Origin: Hydrogenophaga palleronii_A
Lineage (GTDB): Bacteria; Pseudomonadota; Gammaproteobacteria; Burkholderiales; Burkholderiaceae_C
Reading direction: 5' to 3'
Assembly: GCF_031457455.1 (NCBI RefSeq)
Contig: NZ_JAVDWU010000016.1
Location: 1-64,000, forward strand
Length of the DNA stretch: 64,000 bases
Both the position numbers and the translations under genes were made by a program. The notes below the pieces were generated by a model that ran no database searches, was not told the DNA's origin, and was given only the letters and a program-made list of their open reading frames with translations. This document shows positions 26,118-35,856 of the stretch, piece after piece; position 1 is the first letter of the stretch; every line of letters begins with the position of its first letter.

Positions 26118-26319
26118 CACATCTTCCTCGGTTGTTTGCACGTGGGCACGAAATCTGCGCAGGCCCCGGCGGAGCAGCAGTTCGCTGCCTTTGGATCCAC
26201 CATAGAGCAGTTTCCGTGACCATGAGTCGGTCCAGGAGCAACATCCTTACAGCCCAGTTTGCAGGGCCCCGGCGGCCAAGCGGCTACATTGGTGCGGCTT
26301 CCACCCTGCACGCCTGCTC

Positions 26320-27669
26320 ATGACCCCCACCCCCGAACGTCCGCTGCCCGTGCGCTTCCTGCGCTTCCTCGGGCCCTTGGTGCTCACCAACGTACTGAAC
26401 GCGCTCTCGGGCACGCTCAACATCATCTTCCTGGGTCAGTTGCTGGGCGCGGCGTCCATGGCGGCGGCGGTGGGCTTCTTTCCTGCTTTCATGTTCCTGA
26501 TCGCGTTTGTCATTGGCCTGGGCACGGGCGCCTCTGTGCTGGTGGGGCAGGCGCATGGTGCCCGAGAGCCCGACAAGGTGCGCGAAGTGGCTGGCGCCGT
26601 GTTGCTGGGGGGCGTGTTGCTGGGTGTGCTGGTGGGCGTGACCGGTGCGACGTTCGCACAGCCCTTGATGCACTGGCTTGGAACGCCGCCCGAGATCCTG
26701 GCGGATTCCGTGAGCTATGCACGGGTGATGCTGTTCGGTCTTCCGGTGTTCTTCACCAACATGCTGGTGGCCGCTGTGCTGCGCGGCATGGGCGATTCGC
26801 TCACGCCGCTGCGCATGTTGGTGGTATCGTTCGCCGTGTCAGCCGTGGTCACGCCTGCGCTGATTCTGGGCTGGTTCGGTCTGCCCCGGCTGGGCGTGGC
26901 CAGCGCAGGCTGGGGCACGCTGCTGGGTACCTTGACCGCGTTGATCTGGCTGGCGTGGCGCCTCCAGCACCAGTCCCACACCCTGACCTGGTCGGCCCTG
27001 GTGCCGCACCTGCGGCTCTCGCGCCGCTTGTTGACGGTGGCCAGACTGGGCATCCCCTCCGCCCTGTTCTTCATCACCAGTGCAGCGGCCGACATGGGCC
27101 TGCTGGCCCTGGTCAACGACCATGGCGTGCACGCCACCGCTGCGTGGGGCGCGGTGAGCCAGACCACCGCCTATGTACTGTTCCCCGCCATGTCCATCGC
27201 CATTGCGGCTTCCGTGTTCACGGCACAGGCCGTGGGGGCTGGCGACACCGCCCGAATCGATCAGGTGACCCGCGTTGGCCTGCTCATGAACCTGGTGCTC
27301 ACCGGTTCGCTGGCCCTGGGCGTGGCCTTGCTGGCGCCCCGGATTGCCTCGCTCTTCGTGCAGGACGCCGCGGTGATCGAGCTGGCCGCCACGGTGCTGC
27401 GCATTGCGGTCTGGGGCAACATCATCTTCGGCATGGCCAGCGTGTTCAGTGGCGTCATGCGCGCCACCGGCACGGTGCGCGTGCCCACCCTGATGTCGCT
27501 GGGCTGCCTGGTCTTCCTGCTGTATCCACTGGGCCGGGTGTTCGACAGTACACTGGGGCTGCCCTTCATCTGGCTGACTTATCCCGTCACCTTTGCGGTG
27601 GCGCTGCTGCTGCAAACGGCGTACTTCTACGGCGTATGGAAGCGGCAGCCCGTGCACAGACTGATCTGA
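26320..27669 (+). CDS. MATE family efflux transporter
   Basis: A 449-residue membrane transporter with twelve helices, of the NorM/DinF-like MATE family, which export cationic compounds using a sodium or proton gradient. Typical segments are the first helix region GPLVLTNVLNALSGTLNIIFLGQLLG, the loop GTGASVLVGQAHGARE and its mirror in the second half, AASVFTAQAVGAGDTARI. The two six-helix halves are therefore intact. The start lies 202 bases from the divergent msrB gene. A two-way terminator follows 54 bases after the stop. Substrates cannot be told from sequence. Confidence 0.92.
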   Translation: MTPTPERPLPVRFLRFLGPLVLTNVLNALSGTLNIIFLGQLLGAASMAAAVGFFPAFMFLIAFVIGLGTGASVLVGQAHGAREPDKVREVAGAVLLGGVLLGVLVGVTGATFAQPLMHWLGTPPEILADSVSYARVMLFGLPVFFTNMLVAAVLRGMGDSLTPLRMLVVSFAVSAVVTPALILGWFGLPRLGVASAGWGTLLGTLTALIWLAWRLQHQSHTLTWSALVPHLRLSRRLLTVARLGIPSALFFITSAAADMGLLALVNDHGVHATAAWGAVSQTTAYVLFPAMSIAIAASVFTAQAVGAGDTARIDQVTRVGLLMNLVLTGSLALGVALLAPRIASLFVQDAAVIELAATVLRIAVWGNIIFGMASVFSGVMRATGTVRVPTLMSLGCLVFLLYPLGRVFDSTLGLPFIWLTYPVTFAVALLLQTAYFYGVWKRQPVHRLI

Positions 27670-27722
27670 GCGCGCGTTTGCCTATCAAGGGACAACCGCA
27701 TCGCGCATCGCCCTTGGCCAAA

Positions 27723-27747
27723 AAAAACCTGCCAGAAGCAGGTTTTT
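27723..27747. terminator. Bidirectional Rho-independent terminator
   Basis: A stem of AAAAACCTGC and GCAGGTTTTT around the loop CAGAA. Runs of A on the left and T on the right make it work in both directions. It separates the convergent MATE gene and the collagen-like lipoprotein gene. Confidence 0.9.
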
Positions 27748-27779
27748 CCTGGCGGACTTGGTGGCCCGGCCCAGACTCA

Positions 27780-28142
27780 TCAGCGTGCAGGAACGATGAC
27801 AACGGTGTCACCTGGCTTGGTCGCACCCGTGGCGCCCGTGGTGCCGCGGGAACCGGTGGCACCCGTGCTGCCTGTTGCGCCTGTACTGCCTGTGGCGCCG
27901 GTATAGCCCGTGGCGCCTGTGTCACCGGTGGCCCCGGCACCGCCAGTTGCACCCGTGGCGCCGGTGTAGCCTGTGGAACCGGTTGCGCCGGTGTCCCCCG
28001 TGGCGCCGGTGTAGCCGGTGGTGCCGGGGCGGCCTTGAGCACCCGTGTCACCTTGTGGGCCAGGGGGGCCCGCAGGTGCCGAAATGCAGGCAGCAAGGAC
28101 GAGCGAAAAGCCGCTGGCGAGCAGCAATTTTGAGTATTTCAT
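27780..28142 (-). CDS. Collagen-like Gly-X-Y repeat lipoprotein
   Basis: A 120-residue lipoprotein. The signal peptide ends in the lipobox LAAC with C19 acylated. From Gly25 to Gly106 there are 28 unbroken Gly-X-Y triplets, mostly GAT, GDT, GST and GYT, preceded by GPPGPQ. Such repeats form collagen-type triple helices, and threonine-rich ones can be glycosylated. The chain ends KPGDTVVIVPAR, perhaps a short trimerising or anchoring strand. AGGA lies about seven bases before the ATG. The protein would stand as a short fibre on the outer membrane. The repeat number could vary between strains because the DNA is a GCC/GGT-type tandem array. Confidence 0.87.
   Translation of the reverse strand: MKYSKLLLASGFSLVLAACISAPAGPPGPQGDTGAQGRPGTTGYTGATGDTGATGSTGYTGATGATGGAGATGDTGATGYTGATGSTGATGSTGATGSRGTTGATGATKPGDTVVIVPAR
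27800..28060 (-). repeat. Tandem 9/18-base repeat array coding the collagen-like tract
   Basis: The coding strand repeats nine-base units for Gly-Ala-Thr and Gly-x-Thr, many nearly identical (for example GGCGCCACGGGC-type blocks). Such tracts can gain or lose units by slippage, changing fibre length without breaking frame, since each unit is a multiple of three. Confidence 0.7.
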
Positions 28143-28514
28143 GATGGTTCCTAAGCGTGGCAACCAACCGCCTCGCACCGAAGGTGCCGGGTACGGCCGG
28201 TCATTGATCGGTATCTGGAGACAGGTTCGGCGAAGACAGATCACGTCTTCACCGCGCCAGTCGCCCACGCGCTTGATTGGCCATATGCCCCGGTAGCTGA
28301 TGGTGGTGTTGCACCGCCGGTGTGCGACCCAGGCATTTGGCGACAGCGTCGCGACTGGGATCCAGCATAGGCACACAAACCGTTCCTGTCGGTGTGTTGA
28401 AGCACATTGCCGTGGCGCTGAATACTCGAGGCTCACCACGGAACGCCAGGCTTGGGGTGGCACATGCGCGGGCCGCCTTTCACCACCCGTCTCAAAACCC
28501 GGCACACTTCAACC
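28143..28514. other. Intergenic region, 372 bases
   Basis: Lies between the divergent collagen-like lipoprotein and ABC exporter genes. It should hold both promoters. I see no convincing gene, RNA or terminator in it; the AGGA site of the lipoprotein is at its left end. Confidence 0.6.
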
Positions 28515-30302
28515 ATGAGTCTCACTTCTGCGTCCGAGCGCCCCAAGGCGTCTTCCCCCACCTCGCTCAGCGGCCTGTTGCCCTTCATGCGCCCTTACAA
28601 GGTGCAGATTGCGCTGGCGGTGCTGTTCCTGACGCTGGCCGCAGTGGCCACCCTGCTCTTTCCGGTGGCGTTGCGCCACCTGATCGACACCGGGCTGGTG
28701 CCTGAGGACCGCAACGCACAGGCCATGGCCCTGCAGGGGCACTTTCTGGAACTGTTCGGCGTGGCCGTGGCACTCGGCCTGTTCTCCGCCGCCCGCTTCT
28801 ATGTGGTGAGCTGGCTGGGTGAGCGCATCACCGCCGACCTGCGCAACGCCGTCTACAGCCATGTGTTGCGCCAGAGCCCACAGTTCTTTGAGACCACGCA
28901 AACCGGCGAAGTGCTCAGCCGCCTGACCACCGACACCACCCTGGTCCAGACCGTGGTGGGCTCGTCGCTGTCGATGGGCCTGCGCAACACGTTCATGGGA
29001 CTGGGCGCACTGATCATGCTGGTGGTGTCGCACCCTTACGTGATGATTCAGGTGATGCTGGTGATCGGCCTGGTGGTGCTGCCGACCATGTGGTTCGGCC
29101 GCCGGGTGCGCAAGCTCTCGCGCGCCAGCCAGGACCGCGTGGCCGACTCCAGCGCCATCGCGGCCGAAGTGCTCAACGCCATTCCCATCGTGCAGAGCTA
29201 CACGGCGGAAGATCGCGAGGCCCGACGCTTCGACGCCTCCACCGAACAGGCATTCAACACCGCCGTGCGGCGCAGCCGGGCACGTGCCGGGCTGGTGGCC
29301 TTCATCATCATCGCCAATGCGGCGCTGGTGCTGTGGGGCCTGTACCAAGGCACACAAGCGGTCATTGCAGGAGACCTCAGCGCCGGCCAACTGGGCCAGG
29401 CGGTGCTCTACACCATCATCTTCGTGGGCGCGGTGGCTGTGCTGGGCGAGGTATACGGTGACCTGCTGCGTGCTGCCGGCGCCAGCGAACGCCTGGTGGA
29501 GTTGTTGAACACCCAGTCGCCCGTGCAGTCGCCCGAGCGGCCACAAGCCGCACATGCACCCCAGGGCGGCAGCAGCGTGCGGTTCGACGACATCACCTTC
29601 CACTATCCCTCGCGCCCGGCGCAGGCGGCGCTCTCGGACTTCACGCTCGACGTGCCATCCGGGCAAACCGTGGCACTTGTTGGCCCGAGCGGCGCGGGCA
29701 AAAGCACCGTGTTCGGACTGCTGCTGCGCTACTACGACCCCTTGATGGGCAGCATCCGCCTGGACGGCGTGCCCATCGACCAGCTCAGCCTGCATGATTT
29801 GCGCGCACGCATCGGCATCGTGCCGCAGGACCCGGTCATTTTCTCCAGCAGCGCGATGGAAAACATCCGCTACGGCCGACCCAGCGCCACCGACGACGAG
29901 GTTCGAGCCGCCGCCCACGCGGCGTTCGCCGACGAATTCATCGACAAACTGCCCGAGGGCTACGACACCTTCCTGGGCGAGCGCGGCGTGCGTCTCTCAG
30001 GTGGTCAGCGCCAGCGCATCGCCATTGCACGTGCCATGCTGAAGAACCCGCCGCTGCTTCTGCTCGACGAAGCCACCAGCGCACTCGATGCACAGAGCGA
30101 GCGCATGGTGCAGGCGGCCCTCGAATCGGCCATGAAAGACCGAACCACTTTGGTCATCGCCCACCGCCTGGCCACCGTTCAGCAAGCCAACCGCATCGTG
30201 GTGCTCGACCACGGACGTCTGGTCGAACAAGGCACCCACGCCGAGCTGGTGGCCGCCGGCGGCGTTTACGCAGGGCTGGCTGCACTGCAATTCAATGCGT
30301 AG
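28515..30302 (+). CDS. MsbA-like ABC exporter, fused permease and ATPase
   Basis: A 595-residue half-transporter that works as a dimer. Six membrane helices lie in about residues 1-320 (FMRPYKVQIALAVLFLTLAA and others). The ATPase has Walker A GPSGAGKST, signature VRLSGGQRQRIAIARAML, Walker B LLLLDEATSALD and the switch histidine in IAHRLATV. The sequence fits the MsbA-related group (ABC_transporter TIGR02204 type), usually described as lipid A or unknown substrate exporter; true MsbA is normally elsewhere in these genomes. I chose the ATG at 28515 because the frame upstream to 28452 does not look protein-like. It is a single gene before a repeat-filled gap. Confidence 0.9.
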   Translation: MSLTSASERPKASSPTSLSGLLPFMRPYKVQIALAVLFLTLAAVATLLFPVALRHLIDTGLVPEDRNAQAMALQGHFLELFGVAVALGLFSAARFYVVSWLGERITADLRNAVYSHVLRQSPQFFETTQTGEVLSRLTTDTTLVQTVVGSSLSMGLRNTFMGLGALIMLVVSHPYVMIQVMLVIGLVVLPTMWFGRRVRKLSRASQDRVADSSAIAAEVLNAIPIVQSYTAEDREARRFDASTEQAFNTAVRRSRARAGLVAFIIIANAALVLWGLYQGTQAVIAGDLSAGQLGQAVLYTIIFVGAVAVLGEVYGDLLRAAGASERLVELLNTQSPVQSPERPQAAHAPQGGSSVRFDDITFHYPSRPAQAALSDFTLDVPSGQTVALVGPSGAGKSTVFGLLLRYYDPLMGSIRLDGVPIDQLSLHDLRARIGIVPQDPVIFSSSAMENIRYGRPSATDDEVRAAAHAAFADEFIDKLPEGYDTFLGERGVRLSGGQRQRIAIARAMLKNPPLLLLDEATSALDAQSERMVQAALESAMKDRTTLVIAHRLATVQQANRIVVLDHGRLVEQGTHAELVAAGGVYAGLAALQFNA

Positions 30303-30334
30303 CTCCACCCGGAGCGTGATCCGGATCGTGTGAA

Positions 30335-30453
30335 GTGACTCCCTTCCAGGGACCGCAAGGGTCCGGCTCCGCCGGCCCGAGAGGTCGTCCCCCCTCCAAG
30401 CCGAAGGCGCCAGAGAGGGGGGAAGCCGCGTCAGCGGCGCAGGGGGGAGTCAC
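30335..30453. repeat. GC-rich intergenic repeat with inverted ends
   Basis: A block bounded by GTGACTCCC (30335-30343) and GGGAGTCAC (30445-30453), which are inverted copies. Inside are hairpins such as GGACCGCAAGGGTCC (30350-30364) and CCGGCTCCGCCGG. The right end overlaps the stop of the glutamate dehydrogenase gene. It lies between convergent genes and may stop both transcripts. Confidence 0.6.
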
Positions 30454-33400
30454 CCTAAATTGCGCAGCTCGCGCAACGCCACCGAAACGGGGGCCAGGTC
30501 AGGGGTCTGGCCCGCGATGCTTTCGCGCATGGCATTGAGGCGTTCGATGGCCTTGGCGTGGCGTTCCAGCCATTGTTCAAGCGGTTGCTGGCTGGACAGC
30601 AGCGACAGCGACATCTGCGCGGCGATGGAGTACACGTCGTCGCGGGCGCTGGCGCGGGCCTGGGTTTGCCACAACGAGTCTGTGGGCAGCTTGCCAATCT
30701 GCTGGCGCCACAGGCCGAGGCCCAGCGTGCTCTCGATGGCGAAATAGGTGCGCGCGGCTTCCTCCAGCGTGCTGCCGGCTTTGGCGGCCACGTCCACCAG
30801 GTCGAGCACGGGGTACAGGTATTCCAATACCGTGAGGTCGTCGGCAAGCTGGGTCTCCACACCGGCTTCGACCAGTCGCGCGCTGTCTGCCTTCCATTGC
30901 GCCACAGCCGCGGCGGGGAGCCACTGGTCCACATGCTGGCGCAGCGTCTGCGCGGCTGGCTGGTAGTGCGCGATCATGCTCGGCAGATCACCCTGGCCGC
31001 GGTGGCGCAGCATCCACCGGCTGGCGCGCTGGGCGATGGCCGCCAGTTGCGTGAGCAGGCTGAGCTGCAGGTCGGAACTGATGCGGTTGTCGAGCGCATC
31101 GATGCGGTCCCAGATCTGTTCCAGACCAAACACCTCGCGCGCCAGCGTGTAGGCGCTGACCACGTCGCTGGCGGTGCACGAGGCCTCGTTGGCCAGGAAG
31201 TTGACGAAGGTGGCACCCACCCGATTGACCACGGCATTGGTCATGTAGGTGGCGATGATTTCCCGGCGCAGCGCGTGGCGCGCGATGTATTCACCATAGC
31301 GCTCCCCCAGCACTTTTGGAAAGTACATCGTGAGAACCCGTGCATAGAAGGGGTCGTCGGGCAGCGTGCTGGCACACAGCTCGTCGAACAGGTTCATCTT
31401 GGCATAGGCCATCAGCACCGCGTTCTCCGGCCGCGTAAGGCCTTTGCCTTCGCGCTTGCGCCTGGCCAACTCCTCGTCGCTCGGCAGGAACTCGATGGTG
31501 CGGTTGAGCAACCCTGTGCTTTCCAGCCAGCGCATCAGGCTTTGCTGCCCGTTCAGCAGGTACACCGGGCGCGCCGCCGCCAGTTCGATCTGCTGCGTCT
31601 GGTAGTAGTTATCCTGCAGCACCAGCAGGCCGACTTCGTCGGTCATGCTCGCGAGCAGCTCGTTGCGGCTGTCCTGCGTCAGGCCACCGGCCTCTTGCAC
31701 CGCACCCACCAGAATCTTGATGTTGACTTCGTGATCGGAGCAGTCCACGCCGGCGGAGTTGTCGATCGCATCGGTGTAGATCAACCCCCCGGCCTGGGCG
31801 AATTCGATGCGACCGTTCTGCGTGCAGCCCAGATTGCCGCCTTCGCCGAACACCTTGCAGCGCAATTCATTGCCATTGACGCGGAAGGCATCGCCGGCCT
31901 TGTCGCCGACCTGCGCATGGCTCTCGAAGCTGGCCTTCACATAGGTGCCGATGCCGCCGTTGTAGACCAGATCCACTGGCGCCTTGAGGATGGCGTTGAG
32001 CAGATCGTTGGGCGCCATCTCGGTGGCGTCGGTGCCGATCACGGCCCTTGCCTGCGGGCTCAGGCGGATGGATTTGGCGGTGCGGGGAAACACACCGCCG
32101 CCCTCGCTGATGAGCGATTTGTCGTAGTCATCCCAGCTGGAGCGCGGCAGCTTGAACAACCGCTCCCGCTCGGCAAAACTGAGGGCCACATCCGGGTTGG
32201 GATCAATGAACACATGGCGGTGGTCAAACGCCAGGACGAGCTTGATCTGGGTTGACAGCAACATGCCGTTGCCGAACACGTCGCCCGACATGTCGCCAAT
32301 GCCGGCCACGGTGAAGGGCTGAGTCTGTGTGTCCAGGCCCAGGCCACGGAAGTGGCGCTTGACCGACTCCCACGCGCCTCGCGCGGTGATGCCCATCTTC
32401 TTGTGGTCGTAGCCCACCGAGCCACCCGAAGCAAACGCATCCCCCAGCCAGAAGCCGTAGGCCGCACTCACGCTGTTGGCGATGTCACTGAAGGTGGCTG
32501 TGCCTTTGTCGGCCGCCACCACCAGGTAGGGGTCGTCTTCGTCGTGGCGCACCACATCGGTGGGCGGCACCACGGCGCCCTTGACCAGGTTGTCTGTGAC
32601 ATCGAGCAGGCCAGAGAGGAAGGTCTTGTAGCAAGCCACCCCTTCAGCCAGATAGGCTTCGCGGTCGGTCGCCGGTGGCGGGTTCTTCAGAACGAAACCG
32701 CCCTTGGAGCCCACCGGCACGATCACGGTGTTCTTCACCATCTGCGCCTTCACAAGGCCCAGAATTTCGGTACGGAAATCTTCACGCCGGTCGGACCAGC
32801 GCAGGCCTCCGCGCGCCACCTTGCCACCGCGCAGATGCACCCCTTCCACCCGGGGCGAATACACCCAGATCTCGAACAGCGGCTTGGGCTCAGGCATGCC
32901 GGGAATGCTGCGCGGGCTGAGCTTGAAGCTCATATAGTCGCGCCCCTTCTGGTAGACATTGGTTCGCAGCGTGGCATTGATCGTGCCCAGGAACTGGCGC
33001 AACACACGGTCTTCTTCCAGGCTGGCCACATCGGCGAGCAAGGCTTCAATGACCTGTACCTTGGCGTCGGTCCGCTCCTTGCGGCGCTCGGCTTCGGCCG
33101 GGTCGAAGCGCAGCGCAAACAGTTCGAACAGGTTTTGCGCAATCAGCGGGTTCTTGTTCAGCGTGTCTTCGATGTAGCTCTGGCTGAAAGCAAAACCCAG
33201 CTGCTTGAAGTAACGCACATAGGCCCGCAAGACAGCAATCGCACGCGCATGGAGATCGGTGGACAGCACCAGGCGGTTGAGCGCGTCGCTTTCCACTTCG
33301 TGGCGCCACACCGCATGAAACAACTCTTCAAAGCGCGGCTTGAGATCGGCCACGTCCAGCGGCTGGGAGAATGCCATGCCCCAGTCGTGAATCCAGTGCC

Positions 33401-35066
33401 CTTGCGGCGCGAAATGGTAGGGGTGTTCGTCCAGCACGCGGGCGCCCATGGCCTCCATCACGGGCATGGCATCGGACAGGGTGATCTTCTGTGTGGAATA
33501 GGTCTTCAGGCGGACCTGGCCCTGGCGGTCGTACAGGTTCAAGGCCAGCGGTTGCTGCTCGCCCAGCTGGCTCAGGATCACCGCATCCTGGGCTGCGGTT
33601 TCGGCATCGAAGTCTTCACGGTAGGCGGTGGGGAACGCGTCCAGCAGGTCGCTCAACCGGGCCGAACCCTTGCCATTGCGTGCCAGCAGCACGGCGTGCA
33701 CGCCGTCGACCCAGCGTTTGCAGGCCTGGGCCACCTGGGCTTCCAGCTTGGGCAGGTCCACGTCCAGGGGCAACTGGCTTCTGGCACGCACGATGTAGTG
33801 AATGCGCGCCAGGGCGCTGTCGGTGAGCATGGGTGTGAACTCGACCGATTCGGCATCAAAAGCCTCTGACAGCAAGGCGCCGACCTTGACGCGCAGCTCG
33901 GTGGTGTAGACATCGCGTGGCACATACACCAGCACCGATGCGAGCTTGCCAAACGCGCCGCGACGCACGAACAGGCGAACCCGTTGGCGCTCCTGCAGCC
34001 GCAGGATGCCGATTGCGTGTTGCGACAACGTGTCCGCGTCGATCTGCAAGATTTCATCACGCGGATAGGTTTCAAGAATGGCCTGCATGGCCTTGTGCGC
34101 GTGGCTGCCTTTGACCACACCCGCATCGGCCATGACCCTGGCCACGTGCTGACGCACCACCGGAATTTGCTCCACCGAAGCGGCATAGGCTGCGGCGGTG
34201 TACAGCCCGAAAAACCGGCTTTCTCCCACCAGCCGGCCAGCGGCATCGAGTCGCTTGACGCTGATCGCGTCAAGCCAGGCAGGCCGGTGCACGGTGGAGC
34301 GCCGCATCGCTTTGGTCGAGAGCACCAGCACCGGATTGGCGCTGAACTGCTGCGCCGGCTGGCTGGGCAGGGCCTGCTCGCCAGCATTCTTCAGCAATCC
34401 CAGCGCCGTGCCTGGGACGGGGACGAGCTGCTTGCCCTTGAGCTCATAGTCTTCTGCTGCCAGGAAGGTGAAATGGCCTTGCTCCAGCCAGGTCAGAAAG
34501 GCCTTGGCTTCGTCGGCTTCAGGTGCATCCACCGCCGTGAAGCTGGCATTGAGCACCTGCACGCGAGACAACATGGCTCGCCAGTCCTGCACGGCACACC
34601 GCACGTCGCGCAGGGTGTCTTCGATCTTCTGGCACAGGGCCTCACCATCCGGATCGGAGGCGAGACGGTCGCACTCGACCAGAATGCACGACACCATCTG
34701 TCCTTCGCCCGGCGTGTGGTCCACCGCTCCTGCGATCCGGGTCACTTTCCCGGCGGCGTTTCGTGTCACTCTCAACAGGGGATGGACGATCCAGTGCACC
34801 GTGCGGCCGGAGCCGTTCACGGCCATGGTGACTGAGTCGACCAGAAAGGGCATGTCGGGGTGCACGATCTGCACCATGCTGGTTCCCGCATCCTGCTTCT
34901 GGTCAGCGGGTTGTGGCAGCAACTGAACCCGTACCTCGTTGGCAGCTGAAGCATTGAGCAAAGCCAGGTGCGACTCGGCCATGAGCTTGAGCATCGCCGG
35001 ATCGCGACTGCGCATTTCGTCGGGGTCGGCGGCGGCAAAAAACAGTTCCTGAAAACTCGGTTTCAT
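30450..35066 (-). CDS. NAD-specific glutamate dehydrogenase, large type
   Basis: Converts glutamate to 2-oxoglutarate with NAD, feeding carbon and electrons into central metabolism. The 1538-residue protein is the large bacterial GDH (Bac_GDH, the L180 class, called gdhB in Pseudomonas). The N-terminal ACT-like half runs to about residue 700. The catalytic core contains GGLRWSDRREDFRTE and the lysine-containing VKNTVIVPVGSKGGF. The NAD-binding region follows with YNGGIGTYVKAS and LGCTQNGRIEFAQAGG. The length is close to the family norm of about 1600. ATG 35066 begins MKPSFQELFF. The gene is monocistronic between a repeat and a leader with a hairpin at 35190-35218. Confidence 0.96.
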   Translation of the reverse strand: MKPSFQELFFAAADPDEMRSRDPAMLKLMAESHLALLNASAANEVRVQLLPQPADQKQDAGTSMVQIVHPDMPFLVDSVTMAVNGSGRTVHWIVHPLLRVTRNAAGKVTRIAGAVDHTPGEGQMVSCILVECDRLASDPDGEALCQKIEDTLRDVRCAVQDWRAMLSRVQVLNASFTAVDAPEADEAKAFLTWLEQGHFTFLAAEDYELKGKQLVPVPGTALGLLKNAGEQALPSQPAQQFSANPVLVLSTKAMRRSTVHRPAWLDAISVKRLDAAGRLVGESRFFGLYTAAAYAASVEQIPVVRQHVARVMADAGVVKGSHAHKAMQAILETYPRDEILQIDADTLSQHAIGILRLQERQRVRLFVRRGAFGKLASVLVYVPRDVYTTELRVKVGALLSEAFDAESVEFTPMLTDSALARIHYIVRARSQLPLDVDLPKLEAQVAQACKRWVDGVHAVLLARNGKGSARLSDLLDAFPTAYREDFDAETAAQDAVILSQLGEQQPLALNLYDRQGQVRLKTYSTQKITLSDAMPVMEAMGARVLDEHPYHFAPQGHWIHDWGMAFSQPLDVADLKPRFEELFHAVWRHEVESDALNRLVLSTDLHARAIAVLRAYVRYFKQLGFAFSQSYIEDTLNKNPLIAQNLFELFALRFDPAEAERRKERTDAKVQVIEALLADVASLEEDRVLRQFLGTINATLRTNVYQKGRDYMSFKLSPRSIPGMPEPKPLFEIWVYSPRVEGVHLRGGKVARGGLRWSDRREDFRTEILGLVKAQMVKNTVIVPVGSKGGFVLKNPPPATDREAYLAEGVACYKTFLSGLLDVTDNLVKGAVVPPTDVVRHDEDDPYLVVAADKGTATFSDIANSVSAAYGFWLGDAFASGGSVGYDHKKMGITARGAWESVKRHFRGLGLDTQTQPFTVAGIGDMSGDVFGNGMLLSTQIKLVLAFDHRHVFIDPNPDVALSFAERERLFKLPRSSWDDYDKSLISEGGGVFPRTAKSIRLSPQARAVIGTDATEMAPNDLLNAILKAPVDLVYNGGIGTYVKASFESHAQVGDKAGDAFRVNGNELRCKVFGEGGNLGCTQNGRIEFAQAGGLIYTDAIDNSAGVDCSDHEVNIKILVGAVQEAGGLTQDSRNELLASMTDEVGLLVLQDNYYQTQQIELAAARPVYLLNGQQSLMRWLESTGLLNRTIEFLPSDEELARRKREGKGLTRPENAVLMAYAKMNLFDELCASTLPDDPFYARVLTMYFPKVLGERYGEYIARHALRREIIATYMTNAVVNRVGATFVNFLANEASCTASDVVSAYTLAREVFGLEQIWDRIDALDNRISSDLQLSLLTQLAAIAQRASRWMLRHRGQGDLPSMIAHYQPAAQTLRQHVDQWLPAAAVAQWKADSARLVEAGVETQLADDLTVLEYLYPVLDLVDVAAKAGSTLEEAARTYFAIESTLGLGLWRQQIGKLPTDSLWQTQARASARDDVYSIAAQMSLSLLSSQQPLEQWLERHAKAIERLNAMRESIAGQTPDLAPVSVALRELRNLG

Positions 35067-35391
35067 GGTTTTTATCCAGTCGGATGGGGGTCAGGGTGGT
35101 GTCACTGAGCGGGTATCGAATCGCGCAGATTCTAGGAGTGAACAGGGCTCCCTAACCGGGTCAGTAGAGGATTGCATGGACCCATACCATGGGCTTATGC
35201 AAGAAATGCATGAACCCAGGGTAGCGCATTTTGAATGGCATCAACGGCCACGGTACCGCAAAAATCGGGAATGGGAAACTGGGTCAGGTCATGAGCGTGG
35301 ATGGACTCATGCGGCAACCCCAGGCGGGTCTCGCGAATCAACCACCGCCATGCTCGGACGGAGGCCCGCCCGCCAGCGCGTATGCGGAACG
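35067..35391. other. Intergenic region, 325 bases, with a hairpin
   Basis: Between the glutamate dehydrogenase start and the end of the DUF1178 gene. It contains an imperfect inverted repeat at 35190-35218 (TGGGCTTATGCA, loop AGAAA, TGCATGAACCCA) about 125 bases before the dehydrogenase ATG. No gene is supported here. Confidence 0.6.
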
Positions 35392-35856
35392 CTATTGCAG
35401 CGTTTCCTTGAGCAGGGGAATCTCGGGCAAGGGCAAAACCTCGATGCCCTCTTCGATCAAGGCCATGGCCTCTTCCGGGCTGGCGCGTCCGCGGATATTG
35501 CGCTGATCGATCTCGCCCTGGTGCATCGCCCGGGCTTCATCGGCAAAACGTTCACCCACGTCCTCCGTGTTTTCAAGCACCTGCCGCACCGCCTTGAGCC
35601 ACTGGGCCTGCATGGCGGAATGACCACCGGGCGAAGCTACCGCCCGATGCTGCGACGGGTCCTGCACGGCAGCTCCAGTCTCACGCGCCACCCCCAGGTT
35701 CAGCCGGGGCGCCGAGAGCATCTTGCGCACCTGCGCATCGCCACAAATGGGGCACGTCAACTGCCCGCGCGCCAGCTGGTCGCCGAAATCGCTTTCGGAC
35801 GCAAACCAGCCTTCAAAGCTGTGCTGTTGAGAGCATTGCAGGTCAAGAACCTTCAT
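35392..35856 (-). CDS. DUF1178 family protein
   Basis: A 154-residue cytosolic protein of the DUF1178 family. It begins MKVLDLQCSQQHSFEGWF, and its N-terminal half holds two CxxC-like pairs (LQC and TCPICGDAQVRK) that suggest a zinc ribbon. A helical acidic C-terminal part follows (EDVGERFADEARAMHQGE). The start overlaps the end of the NUDIX gene by 14 bases, so the two are translationally coupled. The family's function is unknown, but it is found next to NUDIX and nuo genes in many Burkholderiales, from memory. Confidence 0.9.
   Translation of the reverse strand: MKVLDLQCSQQHSFEGWFASESDFGDQLARGQLTCPICGDAQVRKMLSAPRLNLGVARETGAAVQDPSQHRAVASPGGHSAMQAQWLKAVRQVLENTEDVGERFADEARAMHQGEIDQRNIRGRASPEEAMALIEEGIEVLPLPEIPLLKETLQ

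Noticed and set aside
27800..28060. Tandem repeats at first sight like a CRISPR array
   Set aside because: Units are nine bases in phase with Gly-X-Y codons and there are no unique spacers, so this is the collagen-like coding tract.
35231..35506. 91-residue plus-strand frame in the glutamate dehydrogenase leader
   Set aside because: Overlaps the DUF1178 gene for half its length, has no motif and lacks protein-like composition.
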